A stretch of 39,533 nucleotides of DNA from an uncultured Caryophanales bacterium (GTDB lineage: Bacteria > Bacillota_I > Bacilli_A > RF39 > UBA660): the NCBI GenBank assembly GCA_947571655.1, contig CANOYR010000013.1:1-39533 (forward strand), in the 5' to 3' direction. A program made the translations under genes and the position numbers. The notes under the pieces were generated by a model. That model had not been told where the DNA came from. It was given only the letters and a program-made list of their open reading frames with translations, and searched no databases. Shown piece after piece: positions 7,712-16,956 of this stretch (position 1 is the first letter of the stretch; the number at the start of each line of letters is the position of its first letter).

Positions 7712-8803
7712 ATGAAAAAGAAACTATATATACACGGGTCATTTATGAATGACAATTATGGAGATTTTCTCTTATACTATATAGCAGAAAATATATGCAA
7801 GAAATACTCTAGTCATATTGAGTCGTTCTCTTCTACTATTGATTCCTCATATGATTATTATTGTTCCATAAGAAGAAAATCAAAGTTTTATTCTATTTTT
7901 AAGTCTAATCTTGTATTATTTGCTGGTGGTGGATACTTTGGTGAACCAAATAAGCGAAAATTATATTGGAATTTAAGATGTCTAATCAAACATTTAATCC
8001 CAGCATACCTAATTAGTATGAGGAAAATCCCTTATGCTATTATTGGAGTTGAGACAGGTCCATTAAGCTTGAAATTATCAAGAATGCTTTTAAAAAGAAT
8101 ATGTAACCATGCCAAAATACTATGCGTTCGAAATGTAGAATCCAAGATATTTTTAGAAAATATAGGGGTAAAGAATAAAATAGAAGTGTATCCAGATTGG
8201 ATTATGGGGATAGACCCATCCCTGTTAACTCATCATGAAATAGATATCAGTCAGATTTTCGAGGATGTATCAAAAAAATCTAAAACACTTTTTGTACATC
8301 TAACTACAAAAGAAAACGAAGGTAAAAAGAATGTAATAGAAGATTTAAAAAAGTATTTTAAAGAAAATAATGATATATATTTATTCATCGGATGTGATCA
8401 AAAAAGAAATACCCAAGAACTTCGCTCGTTAGAATTATCAAATCATTTTCCAAAAGAAAGATGTAAGTTTTTAAAATATAATAGTCCATGGGAACTTTCT
8501 TCTGTTTTAAACCATGTCGATGCTGTTATTACAGATAAGCTTCATGTTGGAATTGTAGCTACTCTTTTTCAAAAAGAGGTGATTTCTGTTGCTAGCCATG
8601 ATAAAACATTAAAATTTTATCGATATATTGGTAGAGAAAAATGGACACAATCTATGTCAGATGTCAAAAAAGGGGATACTTTGAAGAAATTAAATCATCT
8701 TACTTATAAACCTATCAAAGTAAATAATGAATTTCTTTCAGACGCAAAAAAGAATGAGAAAATACTATGTGAATTCCTAGATTTATATGGAAGTGATTGT
8801 TAA
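7712..8803 (+). CDS. Polysaccharide pyruvyl transferase family protein
   Basis: 363 residues. It has the features of the CsaB/WcaK pyruvyl transferase family: an N-terminal GSFMNDNYGDFLLYYI motif, LVLFAGGGYFGEPN, and IIGVETGPLSLKLSRMLLK. The C-terminal half has VDAVITDKLHVGIVATLFQKE and ends with a GT-B-like layout. These enzymes move pyruvate from phosphoenolpyruvate onto a sugar as a ketal, giving the polymer a negative charge. An AAGGGGGT ribosome site precedes the ATG. Its place between the polymerase and flippase genes suggests that the repeat unit is pyruvylated before export. Substrate sugar unknown. Confidence 0.85.
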   Translation: MKKKLYIHGSFMNDNYGDFLLYYIAENICKKYSSHIESFSSTIDSSYDYYCSIRRKSKFYSIFKSNLVLFAGGGYFGEPNKRKLYWNLRCLIKHLIPAYLISMRKIPYAIIGVETGPLSLKLSRMLLKRICNHAKILCVRNVESKIFLENIGVKNKIEVYPDWIMGIDPSLLTHHEIDISQIFEDVSKKSKTLFVHLTTKENEGKKNVIEDLKKYFKENNDIYLFIGCDQKRNTQELRSLELSNHFPKERCKFLKYNSPWELSSVLNHVDAVITDKLHVGIVATLFQKEVISVASHDKTLKFYRYIGREKWTQSMSDVKKGDTLKKLNHLTYKPIKVNNEFLSDAKKNEKILCEFLDLYGSDC

Positions 8804-8804
8804 T

Positions 8805-10241
8805 ATGAAAAATGTAAAAGTAAATTTTATATATAATGTATTTTATCAAATATTAGCTTTACTAATTCCATTTATTACGATTCCATATGCTTCTAGAGTA
8901 TTAGGTGTTAATGGAATTGGACAATATTCTTATACATATTCTATTGTTTATTATTTTATGATTGTTGGGATGTTGGGTATCACGAATTATGGAAGTAGGG
9001 AGATTGCAAAAGTTAGAGATGAGAAAGAACTCTTGAATTACAAATTCTGTAGTATTTATTACATGCAATTATTATTTTCTCTCTTGATTAATATAGTTTA
9101 TTTAATCTTTATAATTTTTTCTCATACTAATTACAAATTACTTTTTACAATTCAGTTATTTTATATTTTATCTACAATGATTGACATTAATTGGTTCTTT
9201 TATGGAATTGAAGACTTTAAAATTACTGTTACAAGAAATTCAATAGTAAAAATTTTATCATTAATATTAATTTTTCTTTTTGTAAATGATAAAAATGATA
9301 CCCCTATTTATACCTTAATACTTAGTGGGAGTACCTTTATATCAAATTTACTATTACTTTACTTTTTAAATAAATATGTAAAATTTACAAAAGTAAAAAT
9401 GAAAGATATTTGGAAACACTTCTACCCTTGTCTAATTTTATTTATTCCTGTGGTTGCTATGAAAATATATAAAGTTATGGATAAAACGATGATTGGTTTA
9501 TTAACTAATGTTACAGAAGTTGGTTATTATTCAAATGCTGATGGAATTATTAATATGCCAATGGGAATCATTGTAGCTCTTGGAGTAGTAATGCTTCCTA
9601 GACTTACGAATTTAATTTCAAATGGAAAAAAAGAGGAAGCAAGTAATATGTTTTTTAAATCTTTTCGCTTTGCTATATTTATGGCATCTCCCATTATGTT
9701 TGGTTTAATGGCAGTTGGTAAGGAATTTTCCATTTTATTTTTAGGAAATAGTTTTATCAAAACAGGAATACTTGTTCAAATACTCTCTATAACTATTCTG
9801 CTTATGACGATTTCGAATGTATTAAGAACACAATTTTTAATACCTCATGGAAAGGATAAGGAATATATAATCGCAATTATCATAGGAGCAATAATAAATG
9901 TAATTTTAAATTTAATTTTTATTCCGAAATTTGGAAGTTTAGGTGCATGTATTGGTACCGTTTGTGCTGAATTTCTAGTTATGTTTTTCCATATTTATTT
10001 CTCTAGAAAATATATAAATATAATACAATTAATCAACAGCAGTATTTGGTTTGTTTTTAGTGGATTTTTAATGTTTATCAGTGTATATATGTTTGGAAAT
10101 GTATTTAATAATCGATGGATTAAAATTTTACTTCAAGTGTTATTGGGAATGATTATTTACTTTTCACTGAACTTTCATTATATAAAAGAATTTATTAATA
10201 TAAGAAAAGTAACTGATACCAAAATAAATATAGAAAAATAA
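8805..10241 (+). CDS. Wzx-type polysaccharide flippase (MATE/MVF superfamily)
   Basis: 478 residues with about 12-14 hydrophobic helices. The N-terminus NFIYNVFYQILALLIPFITI, followed by PYASRVLGVNGIGQYSY, is the signature of the PST/Wzx flippase family. It also carries the family-like segments MDKTMIGLL and GYYSNADGI. It should move the lipid-linked repeat unit across the membrane. I prefer ATG 8805 over the in-frame ATG 8787: the family N-terminus begins at the later one, and GGAAGTG (8789-8795) is spaced for it. The start is 1 nt beyond the upstream stop, so the genes are tightly coupled. Confidence 0.92.
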   Translation: MKNVKVNFIYNVFYQILALLIPFITIPYASRVLGVNGIGQYSYTYSIVYYFMIVGMLGITNYGSREIAKVRDEKELLNYKFCSIYYMQLLFSLLINIVYLIFIIFSHTNYKLLFTIQLFYILSTMIDINWFFYGIEDFKITVTRNSIVKILSLILIFLFVNDKNDTPIYTLILSGSTFISNLLLLYFLNKYVKFTKVKMKDIWKHFYPCLILFIPVVAMKIYKVMDKTMIGLLTNVTEVGYYSNADGIINMPMGIIVALGVVMLPRLTNLISNGKKEEASNMFFKSFRFAIFMASPIMFGLMAVGKEFSILFLGNSFIKTGILVQILSITILLMTISNVLRTQFLIPHGKDKEYIIAIIIGAIINVILNLIFIPKFGSLGACIGTVCAEFLVMFFHIYFSRKYINIIQLINSSIWFVFSGFLMFISVYMFGNVFNNRWIKILLQVLLGMIIYFSLNFHYIKEFINIRKVTDTKINIEK

Positions 10242-10270
10242 TTATTTTAAATTAAGAGGAGATTATTTAA

Positions 10271-11521
10271 ATGAAAAAGAAAAAGAAAAAGATGTTACTA
10301 TATGCAAATTATTTCTATCCAGAGGTTTCTGCTACTTCACAAATTTTAACAGAACTATGTCAAGGATTAAAAGAATGGTATGACATAACAGTCATTTGCG
10401 CAGTACCATGCTACACTGGTCAAATAGAGGAAAAATATAAGAAAAAAAAGTATTACTATGAAGAATACGATGGAATCAAGATTATCAGGGTTAGGGTTAA
10501 AGACTTTGATAAAAAAAATAAAAAAAGTAGAGTTTATCATATTATGAGTTATTTTTTTAATGCTATTTTGGCAAGTTTTAAGGCTGGTAGGCAGGATATT
10601 GTATACACAATATCACAACCTCCTGTGTTAGGTGGCATACTAGGAAATATTGGAAGAATCATTACAAAGGGACGCCTAATATACAATATACAAGATTTTA
10701 ATCCAGAACAAATCGTGGCTGTCAATTACTCTAAAAATAAATTGATTTTGAAGTTAATGCTATTATTAGATAAGCATTCTTGCAAAAAGTCTAGTTTAGT
10801 TATTACAGTAGGTAAAGATATGCAAGAGACTTTAAGAAAACGGTTTAAAAACAAAAATGTTCCAAATAATGTAGTAATTAATAATTGGATGAATGAAAAA
10901 GAAGTATATCCTCTAGATAAAACAAATAAAAAGGTTATCTCCTTTAGAAAAAAATATAATTTAGAAGATAAGTTTATTATTATGTATTCCGGAAATTTAG
11001 GTTTATATTATGATTTGGAGAATTTAATTCAAATCATCAAAGATTTCAAAGATGAAAAAGATATAGCATTTGTATTTGTAGGGGGGGGAACTGCTAAAGA
11101 TAGTTTGATTGCCTTTTGTAAAATTAATAAATTAGAAAACGTAAGATTTATACCATATCAAGAGAAAAAAGATTTAATCTATAGTTTAAATTCAGCTGAT
11201 ATTCATTTGGTAGTAAATGCCAGAGGAATTAAAGGAGTGTCAGTACCAAGTAAAATCTATGGTTGTTTAGCAACCAATGTCCCTATCTTCGGAATTTTAG
11301 AAAGAGGATCAGAAGCCTGGAATATTATAGAAGAATCTAATTGTGGAATTCTGTCCGAAACGGGAAACTATCAAGAAATTAAAAAAAATTTAAGAAAAGT
11401 AATTAAAGAAAAACAAGAATTTATAAAGAAACATGAAACTGGAAGAAAGTACTTAGAAGAACATTTAACGATGGACAAGTCCATTGAAAAATATAGAAGA
11501 GAAATAGAAAAAATATGGTAA
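10271..11521 (+). CDS. Glycosyltransferase family 4 (WbuB-like)
   Basis: 416 residues with a GT-B fold expected. After a lysine-rich start the protein reads MLLYANYFYPEVSATSQILT, the N-terminal motif of WbuB-like GT4 enzymes. The middle has YNIQDFNPEQIVAV and IMYSGNLGLYYDLENLI. The nucleotide-sugar region includes FVFVGGGTAKDSL and, in place of the common EX7E, SVPSKIYGCLATNVPIFGI. It would add a sugar to the growing lipid-linked unit in the cytoplasm. A good AAGAGGAG site precedes the ATG. The donor and linkage cannot be read from the sequence. Confidence 0.88.
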   Translation: MKKKKKKMLLYANYFYPEVSATSQILTELCQGLKEWYDITVICAVPCYTGQIEEKYKKKKYYYEEYDGIKIIRVRVKDFDKKNKKSRVYHIMSYFFNAILASFKAGRQDIVYTISQPPVLGGILGNIGRIITKGRLIYNIQDFNPEQIVAVNYSKNKLILKLMLLLDKHSCKKSSLVITVGKDMQETLRKRFKNKNVPNNVVINNWMNEKEVYPLDKTNKKVISFRKKYNLEDKFIIMYSGNLGLYYDLENLIQIIKDFKDEKDIAFVFVGGGTAKDSLIAFCKINKLENVRFIPYQEKKDLIYSLNSADIHLVVNARGIKGVSVPSKIYGCLATNVPIFGILERGSEAWNIIEESNCGILSETGNYQEIKKNLRKVIKEKQEFIKKHETGRKYLEEHLTMDKSIEKYRREIEKIW

Positions 11522-11555
11522 AACTAAAAAAATATGAAAAGGGGAAAAGATATAA

Positions 11556-12746
11556 ATGACAGCATTAATACTATTGGAATATCATTTTATAAAAGGAAAA
11601 GATGGATATATATATTGTGATAGAGTTATCGATTATAATTACTTAGAGAGATATTTAAATGTTTTTGATGACATTATTTTATGTGGTAGAATGGCGGAAA
11701 CCGATGAAGATTGCTCAAAAAAATTACTAGTTAGTGGCGAAAATATTCATTTTGTACCAATTCCAGATTTTCAAGGAATTAAAGGTTTATTAAAGAATTA
11801 TCATCGAATTATGAAAACTGTTAAAGAAATAATTCCTAAAGTGCAGTGCTGTATTATGCGTGCTCCCAACCATCTTTCCTTAATTACATATAAATTATTT
11901 AAGAAAAAAAATCTTCCTTTTGCCTTGGAATTTAACATTGCGGCAGATAAATTTATAGAGAATCCGAATGTGGTAGGAAAAATTTTAAATAAATGGGTTG
12001 TAAAAAGAACGAAGAATATGTGTATGACAGCAAATGGAGTATCTTATGTAACAAATCACATATTACAAAAAACTTATCCATGTAGGGCAATGTTTGATTC
12101 CGTAGATCAGCGATATTTTACCTCTAGTTATTCAACAATTAATTTAACGAATTCTATGATGTATAATCAAAAATGGAATGAAAGGAAAAGACCACAGACA
12201 ATAAAAATTGTTCATACTGGTTATATGGATTCTTATAGAAAGGGACACATAACATTACTAAACTCGGTAAAAATATTAGTAGATAAAGGATATACTAATA
12301 TCGAATTAATTTTGGTCGGAGACGGAAAAAAGAAAGCAGAATTTGAAGGATTAGCTAACGAACTAAACATAAGTAATTATGTACATTTCGTTGGTTTAAT
12401 CAAAAAGAGGGAAGAAATGACCAATGTATTAAAAAATTGCCACATGCTAGTGTTTCCCACTTATTCAGAAGGATTACCGAGATCAATTATTGAGGCTATG
12501 GCTGTAGGTTTAGTTTGTATTTCTAGCTCAGTGGATGGAATACCAGAATTATTAGAAGAAGAAATGCTAGTTGATTTTAATGATGCTTTAGGCTATGCGA
12601 ATAAAATGATTGAGTTAATCGAAGATTGGCCTAGGATGATTGAAATAAGTAAAAAAAATCGACTCTTAGCTGAGAATTTTAAGAAAGAAAAATTAGAAAA
12701 GAAACGAACGAATTTTTATAAAAAACTAAAGTCTATTTCTCAATAG
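11556..12746 (+). CDS. Glycosyltransferase family 4/1
   Basis: 396 residues. The C-terminal half has the GT4 donor site: IKIVHTGYMDSYRKGHITLL, IELILVGDGKKKAEFEGLA, VHFVGLIKKREEM, and the EX7E-type motif FPTYSEGLPRSIIEAMAVGL with Glu-containing VDGIPELLEEE. The N-terminal acceptor domain is less conserved and includes CIMRAPNHLSLI. It is the last gene of the Wzy-Wzx run. AAGGGG about 12 nt upstream serves as ribosome site. Substrate unknown. Confidence 0.88.
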   Translation: MTALILLEYHFIKGKDGYIYCDRVIDYNYLERYLNVFDDIILCGRMAETDEDCSKKLLVSGENIHFVPIPDFQGIKGLLKNYHRIMKTVKEIIPKVQCCIMRAPNHLSLITYKLFKKKNLPFALEFNIAADKFIENPNVVGKILNKWVVKRTKNMCMTANGVSYVTNHILQKTYPCRAMFDSVDQRYFTSSYSTINLTNSMMYNQKWNERKRPQTIKIVHTGYMDSYRKGHITLLNSVKILVDKGYTNIELILVGDGKKKAEFEGLANELNISNYVHFVGLIKKREEMTNVLKNCHMLVFPTYSEGLPRSIIEAMAVGLVCISSSVDGIPELLEEEMLVDFNDALGYANKMIELIEDWPRMIEISKKNRLLAENFKKEKLEKKRTNFYKKLKSISQ

Positions 12747-12780
12747 AATTTTTCATCTAACAAAATATTAGATAAAAATT
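12747..12780 (+). other. Hairpin after the glycosyltransferase operon
   Basis: AATTTTT (12747-12753) plus ATCTAA (12755-12760) pair with TTAGAT (12768-12773) plus AAAAATT (12774-12780), with one bulged C. It begins at the stop codon of the glycosyltransferase gene. No T-run follows on the plus strand, so it may be a weak terminator or an mRNA-protecting hairpin. Confidence 0.4.
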
Positions 12781-12790
12781 AGTTAAAATA

Positions 12791-12799
12791 TGTTATAAT
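12791..12799 (+). promoter_or_regulatory. Extended -10 promoter for the LCP gene
   Basis: TGTTATAAT (12791-12799) is an extended -10 29 nt before the LCP start codon; the -35 region is poor. The LCP and VanZ genes may thus also be transcribed apart from the glycosyltransferases. Confidence 0.5.
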
Positions 12800-12827
12800 A
12801 TAAAACAAAATTTAGAGGGAGACTATT

Positions 12828-14291
12828 ATGAAGCGATTATTATCATTTATAAAGAAGTATCATTTTTTAATGACAGGAATGATTCTAATAATATTGAATA
12901 CATTACTATTGATATTTATTCATAATTTAAATGTATTAACTGTAAAATACTATTTTCTAATCTTTGGAGGACTATTTTTATTAGAAATCATATCTATTAG
13001 ATTGATTTTAATCAAAAAGAAACCAACCATTGTGATTGGGTATCTTCTGATTCTTTTATTAGTGATACTAAATCTAACTGGAATCTATTATGTAAGAGTA
13101 ACGAATCATTTTTTAAATCAGTCATTTAATAACGATAAAAGAGAGTACACCAATACTTTTTATGTTCTATCCTTAAAGGAGAGTAACTACAAATTAGATA
13201 ATATTACAGATATGAACTTAGGTTATTATCAAAATACTCCTAATATCAATGAGGCGATTAAGGAATTTAACTACCAATATAAAGTAAATACAACTTCTTA
13301 TGAAGATATCTTAGATATGTTTCAAAAACTAGATACAGAGATTCATTATATATTGATTGAAAAAAATCTTTATACTTATATAGTAGAAGCAGAAGATGAC
13401 TTAAATGAAGATAATTATACAGTTATTTATGAGTATACATTGACATTTGAAGAAATTATAGAACCAGAAAAAGATTCACAAGAGAATGAAAATCAAAAGG
13501 AATCAACAGGGATGAATAATATCAATATCTATATTGGTGGTACTGATTTTACGAATCAACTATATGATTTTAATATGATTGTATCGATTAATAAAGATAC
13601 TCACAAAATATTACTTACCAGTATTCCAAGAGATTATCATATCCCAGTCTATGGAATGGGTGGTAAACAGGATAATATGGGTTATCTTGGTGCTTGGGGA
13701 ATTACAACTAGTATGAAATCTTTAGAGCAGTTACTTCATATAAAAATTGATTATTATATAAAAGTAAGAACCAATAGTCTAGTAGAGGTAGTTGACACCT
13801 TAGGAGGAATTTCATTTTGTTCTAATAAAAGTTTTTATACGACACATGCGACTATTCTTGATAGTTATGATGATTCAAAGGGCAATAAATTATATGTGAC
13901 AAAAGGATGTAAAAATTATAATGGAATCGAAATTCTTACGATTTCAAGAGAACGATTAGCCTATCCAAGTGGAGATAGACAAAGACAAAAAAATTGTCAG
14001 AGTATTCTAATCTCTATCTTTAATAAAGCAACTTCTCCAAGTATTCTCAAAAATTATCAAAGTTTCTTAAATTCGATTAATAATCTATATACAACGAATA
14101 TTCCTAGGAATATAATTACAGATTATATGAAAGATATTCTTAATAATAATACAAAATGGACAATTAATACACAAAGCTTAGAAGGTTACGATAGTAGTGG
14201 TTATGTACACTTAACAAACTTAGTTGACTATATAATGATTCCATCAGAGGAATCTGTAAGTAAAGCCAGCAATAATATAAAACATAACTAG
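12828..14291 (+). CDS. LytR-CpsA-Psr (LCP) family cell-wall polymer ligase
   Basis: 487 residues. Three membrane helices lie in the first about 95 residues, then an extracytoplasmic accessory region. The LCP domain starts near residue 230 (NINIYIGGTDF). It contains ILLTSIPRDYHIPV (the phosphate-binding Arg-Asp), YYIKVRTNSLVEVVDTLGGI and the second arginine motif ISRERLAYPSGDRQRQKNCQ. LCP enzymes transfer a lipid-linked polymer onto peptidoglycan, so this protein probably anchors the polysaccharide made by the upstream operon. The triple-helix N-terminus is the CpsA type, found with capsule loci. AGAGGGAG lies upstream of the ATG. The VanZ gene follows 20 nt later. Confidence 0.9.
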   Translation: MKRLLSFIKKYHFLMTGMILIILNTLLLIFIHNLNVLTVKYYFLIFGGLFLLEIISIRLILIKKKPTIVIGYLLILLLVILNLTGIYYVRVTNHFLNQSFNNDKREYTNTFYVLSLKESNYKLDNITDMNLGYYQNTPNINEAIKEFNYQYKVNTTSYEDILDMFQKLDTEIHYILIEKNLYTYIVEAEDDLNEDNYTVIYEYTLTFEEIIEPEKDSQENENQKESTGMNNINIYIGGTDFTNQLYDFNMIVSINKDTHKILLTSIPRDYHIPVYGMGGKQDNMGYLGAWGITTSMKSLEQLLHIKIDYYIKVRTNSLVEVVDTLGGISFCSNKSFYTTHATILDSYDDSKGNKLYVTKGCKNYNGIEILTISRERLAYPSGDRQRQKNCQSILISIFNKATSPSILKNYQSFLNSINNLYTTNIPRNIITDYMKDILNNNTKWTINTQSLEGYDSSGYVHLTNLVDYIMIPSEESVSKASNNIKHN

Positions 14292-14311
14292 ATAGATATG
14301 GATGTGCGAAG

Positions 14312-14776
14312 TTGAAAACTAAAAAAAAGACTTTTATAACTGTATTGGGAATTTGGATGGTGATAATTTTTGGTTTTTCGAATCAAAACATTACAAATAG
14401 CATTTCTTTAAGTGATAAAGTTTCAGAAAGGATCATTGACTTTGAAATAAAAATTACTGGAAAAAAAATAACATCAGAAAAAAGAACAGAGCGAATAAAA
14501 CAAACAAGAGTTATTGTGCGAAAAACTGCACATTTTACAGAGTATTTTATTTTAGGAATACTAATATACTTTACTTTTAAAATGTACTCGATTTCTAAAG
14601 TGCCATTGTATGCAATTCTCTTTTGCTTCTTATATGCTTGTAGTGATGAACTTCACCAATTATTTTCAGATGGTAGATCAGCTAACATCTTAGATGTATT
14701 AATTGACACTAGTGGAAGTATTTTATCCATTGGACTTTGTTTTGGAATCAAAAGAAAATCTAAAAAAATGGAATAA
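14312..14776 (+). CDS. VanZ-family membrane protein
   Basis: 154 residues, the usual length of a stand-alone VanZ protein. It has four hydrophobic segments and the family motifs IFGFSNQ near the start, VRKTAHFTEYFILGILIYF in the middle, and ACSDELHQLFSDGRSANILD. The start appears to be TTG at 14312; no in-frame ATG precedes the conserved first helix and the upstream GGATG/GAAG is a weak ribosome site. It sits directly after the LCP gene and ahead of a bidirectional terminator. Biochemical activity of VanZ proteins is not settled; context suggests an envelope-polymer role. It is the second VanZ domain in the window. Confidence 0.85.
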   Translation: MKTKKKTFITVLGIWMVIIFGFSNQNITNSISLSDKVSERIIDFEIKITGKKITSEKRTERIKQTRVIVRKTAHFTEYFILGILIYFTFKMYSISKVPLYAILFCFLYACSDELHQLFSDGRSANILDVLIDTSGSILSIGLCFGIKRKSKKME

Positions 14777-14779
14777 CTT

Positions 14780-14812
14780 AAAAGAACCAATAGGAAAGCT
14801 TGGTTCTTTTTT
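14780..14812. terminator. Bidirectional terminator between convergent genes
   Basis: AAAAGAACCAA (14780-14790) and TTGGTTCTTTT (14800-14810) make a perfect 11-bp stem with A-rich and T-rich flanks. It can end both the VanZ transcript and the opposite-strand regulator gene. Confidence 0.8.
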
Positions 14813-14828
14813 AAATATTATAAAAAAT

Positions 14829-15308
14829 CTAGGAATGAGTGAATTCTTTTAAAGATTCCATTCTACCACAAAATTCATCCAAAGAAAGGTGAAAATATTT
14901 TGTAACTTGGTAAGCAAAAGCAGTAAGAATCAAAGTTTCTCCATTTTCATAAGCACTAATTGTCGATTGTGTGGTATTTAATAATTTTGCTAACTGATGT
15001 TGAAAGAGATGATGTCCTAATCGAATTTTTCTTAAATTTCTTCCAATTACTTTAGAATCTAAAACATACTTTTTCTTAAAGGTGGCTTTTTCAAAGGAGA
15101 TTAATCCCGTAATATAATCCATAGAATGAGTTGTAATATTGCAAAAATCGTTAAGCTTTTGAAGAGGTATTAATTCTTTTCCATTTTCCCATCTAGAATA
15201 GTTAGATTGAGAAATCCGAAGAAGTTTTGCCATTTCTTGCTGTGTCAAGTCCAAATCCTCACGAGCATCCTTTAGTCTTTGAAAGAGGACATGGTTGGTA
15301 TTAGTCAT
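14829..15308 (-). CDS. Tandem double-HTH XRE-family regulator
   Basis: 159 residues with two XRE helix-turn-helix domains. The first is at about 10-65 (LDLTQQEMAKLLRISQSNYS, RWENGKELIP). The second is at about 85-145 (LRKIRLGHHLFQHQLAKLLN, TTQSTISAYENGE). No membrane segment or sensor domain is seen. The ATG at 15308 is chosen because AGGTGAT lies just upstream; an earlier in-frame TTG has no such site. The gene is the only one on the minus strand of this region. It is placed between the LCP/VanZ genes and the CpsC-D-B operon, and divergent from the flavoprotein gene. It could control either set, but no operator was identified. Confidence 0.85.
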   Translation of the reverse strand: MTNTNHVLFQRLKDAREDLDLTQQEMAKLLRISQSNYSRWENGKELIPLQKLNDFCNITTHSMDYITGLISFEKATFKKKYVLDSKVIGRNLRKIRLGHHLFQHQLAKLLNTTQSTISAYENGETLILTAFAYQVTKYFHLSLDEFCGRMESLKEFTHS

Positions 15309-15577
15309 AATATCACCTAAATCTATTTTCTCAATTCTCAATCAAATATGACTTCTTTATGCAAAAATACGATTTTTTATATTCCAATAAAAAGGTAGAA
15401 AAGGAATGATTGGTAGATTATCAAATTATATAGAATCAGTATAAAATAAATTCTTTAAATAGGTGAAAAAATCACCAAAAGAGGAAGCTTAGAAAATTTT
15501 AAAAGATGAAAACTAAAAATGAACTCTAAACAAAGTATGAAAAGGTTAAATAGTAGCATACTAAAACTGGTGATAAT

Positions 15578-16129
15578 ATGGCAAGAGTATTAATAATTAT
15601 TGGCTCAAGACGAGAAGGAAATAGTACATTATTTGGAAAAAAATTAAAAGAAGCATTAAAAAAAGAACGAATTTCAGCAGATACCATTACTCCAGGAAAT
15701 CAAAAAATATATTTATGTACGGGCTGTATGGACTGTGATGAAAATGGAATTTGTGATTTTAAAGATGATATGATTGAAAATGTAGAAAAAGTAAATTCCG
15801 CAGAATACTTAATTTTTATTACTCCTACTAGATGGAACTTACTATCAGGAGACTTAAAGATTTTTATGGACCGATTAAATCCACTTTATGCCTCAAGAAA
15901 ATTAGAGGGAAAAAAACTAATTGCCATCGCTATAGGTTCTAAGAAAAAAGAAGAATATTCAACAGATGGAGCAGTTACTTCTTTAGGAAGCTTTGCAGAT
16001 AGTAGTGGAATGAAATTGGTCTACCATAAGCAATTTAATGAATGTCTAAAATATAATGATATCTTAAACCAAGAAGAAAACCTTACCAAAACAATCGAAG
16101 AAATCAAAAAAATAATTAAGGCATCCTAA
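15578..16129 (+). CDS. NADPH-dependent FMN reductase / iron-sulfur flavoprotein-like
   Basis: 183 residues with a flavodoxin-like fold: MARVLIIIGSRREGNSTLFG (FMN phosphate loop SRREGNST), then LIFITPTRWNLLSGDLKIFM and DRLNPL, where most relatives read PxYW. It has a compact cysteine motif CTGCMDCDENGIC (Cys47, 50, 53, 59; CX2CX2CX5C). In archaeal iron-sulfur flavoproteins this pattern binds a 4Fe-4S cluster; in many FMN reductases of this family the cysteines are not proven to do so. GGTGAT lies 4 nt before the ATG. The upstream gap (15309-15577) contains a small GGTGA/TCACC inverted repeat near 15461-15475 and no convincing complete promoter. No metabolic partner is adjacent, so the substrate is unknown. 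Confidence 0.85.
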   Translation: MARVLIIIGSRREGNSTLFGKKLKEALKKERISADTITPGNQKIYLCTGCMDCDENGICDFKDDMIENVEKVNSAEYLIFITPTRWNLLSGDLKIFMDRLNPLYASRKLEGKKLIAIAIGSKKKEEYSTDGAVTSLGSFADSSGMKLVYHKQFNECLKYNDILNQEENLTKTIEEIKKIIKAS

Positions 16130-16147
16130 ACTTTTTGATAGAGATTC

Positions 16148-16178
16148 AATAATCTGAAAAAGTTCAGATTATTTTTTT
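16148..16178 (+). terminator. Rho-independent terminator after the flavoprotein gene
   Basis: AATAATCTGAA (16148-16158), a 4-nt loop and TTCAGATTATT (16163-16173) form a perfect 11-bp stem followed by T5. Confidence 0.9.
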
Positions 16179-16197
16179 GTCAAAAATGAAAAAATGG

Positions 16198-16226
16198 TTG
16201 CAATTTTAAGAATTTTGTAGTATAAT
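16198..16226 (+). promoter_or_regulatory. Promoter of the cpsCDB operon
   Basis: TTGCAA (16198-16203), 17-nt spacer, TATAAT (16221-16226). Transcription would begin near 16233, leaving a leader of only about 20 nt with its ribosome binding site. Confidence 0.8.
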
Positions 16227-16253
16227 ATGTGCCATTAAAGAAGGGGTGGAAAT

Positions 16254-16937
16254 ATGGAAGAATTTAATATCTCAGAATTTATTAGATATTATTTTAGTAG
16301 ATTTATTATTATCATCTTATTTGTTTTGATTGGAATGGTAGCTGCCATTTATTATACGGAAAATATACAAATTCCAATGTATAAATCGCAAACTAGTTTA
16401 GTACTTACACGTTCCAATAATTCAAATTCAGGAATTACACAAAATGATATTTCATTAAATAAAAACTTGATTTCTACTTATCGTGAAATTATAAAAAGTA
16501 GAAAAATCTTATCAAAAGTAATTAAAAACTTAAATTTAGATATGACAGAAAAAGAATTGAGCAAAAGAATTAATGTAACAAGTGCCAATGATACAGAATT
16601 AATTGTGATTTCTGTAATTCATGAAAAAGGAAGAATTTCAAGAAATATTGCCAATGAAATTGCAAAGGTATTTGAAAAAGAAATTACTAGTATTTATAAC
16701 ATTGAAAATACCAGTATTGTTGATGAAGCAGTAGAAGCTAAGGAACCTTATAATGTAAATGTTACAAAACAGTATATTATGGGAATTGGTGCAGGATTTT
16801 TGCTTGCTAGTATGATTATTGTAATTAGTTTTTATTTTGACGATTCAATAAAAAAACCAGAAGATATCGAAGAAAAAGTAGGACTTAACGTATTAGCGAC
16901 AGTTCCAAAATATAAGGGAAAAAAGAAAAGAAAGTAA
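16254..16937 (+). CDS. cpsC: Wzz/CpsC-type polysaccharide co-polymerase
   Basis: 227 residues with the Wzz layout: a membrane helix at about 14-36, an extracytoplasmic loop rich in helix-forming residues, a pre-helix EPYNVNV segment standing in for the proline-rich motif, and a second helix at about 171-192. The short cytoplasmic tail is KPEDIEEKVGLNVLATVPKY. The protein sets polymer chain length and activates the tyrosine kinase encoded next. AGGGGTGG precedes the ATG. It starts a three-gene operon with its kinase and phosphatase. The operon has its own promoter and is about 3.5 kb from the last glycosyltransferase. Confidence 0.88.
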   Translation: MEEFNISEFIRYYFSRFIIIILFVLIGMVAAIYYTENIQIPMYKSQTSLVLTRSNNSNSGITQNDISLNKNLISTYREIIKSRKILSKVIKNLNLDMTEKELSKRINVTSANDTELIVISVIHEKGRISRNIANEIAKVFEKEITSIYNIENTSIVDEAVEAKEPYNVNVTKQYIMGIGAGFLLASMIIVISFYFDDSIKKPEDIEEKVGLNVLATVPKYKGKKKRK

Positions 16938-16956
16938 TAACTAGGGAGTGGTGAAA

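Noticed and set aside
15461..15475. GGTGA-A5-TCACC repeat as a terminator or riboswitch
   Set aside because: Only a 5-bp stem, with no T-run and no conserved aptamer features; it may be a small operator but this cannot be supported.
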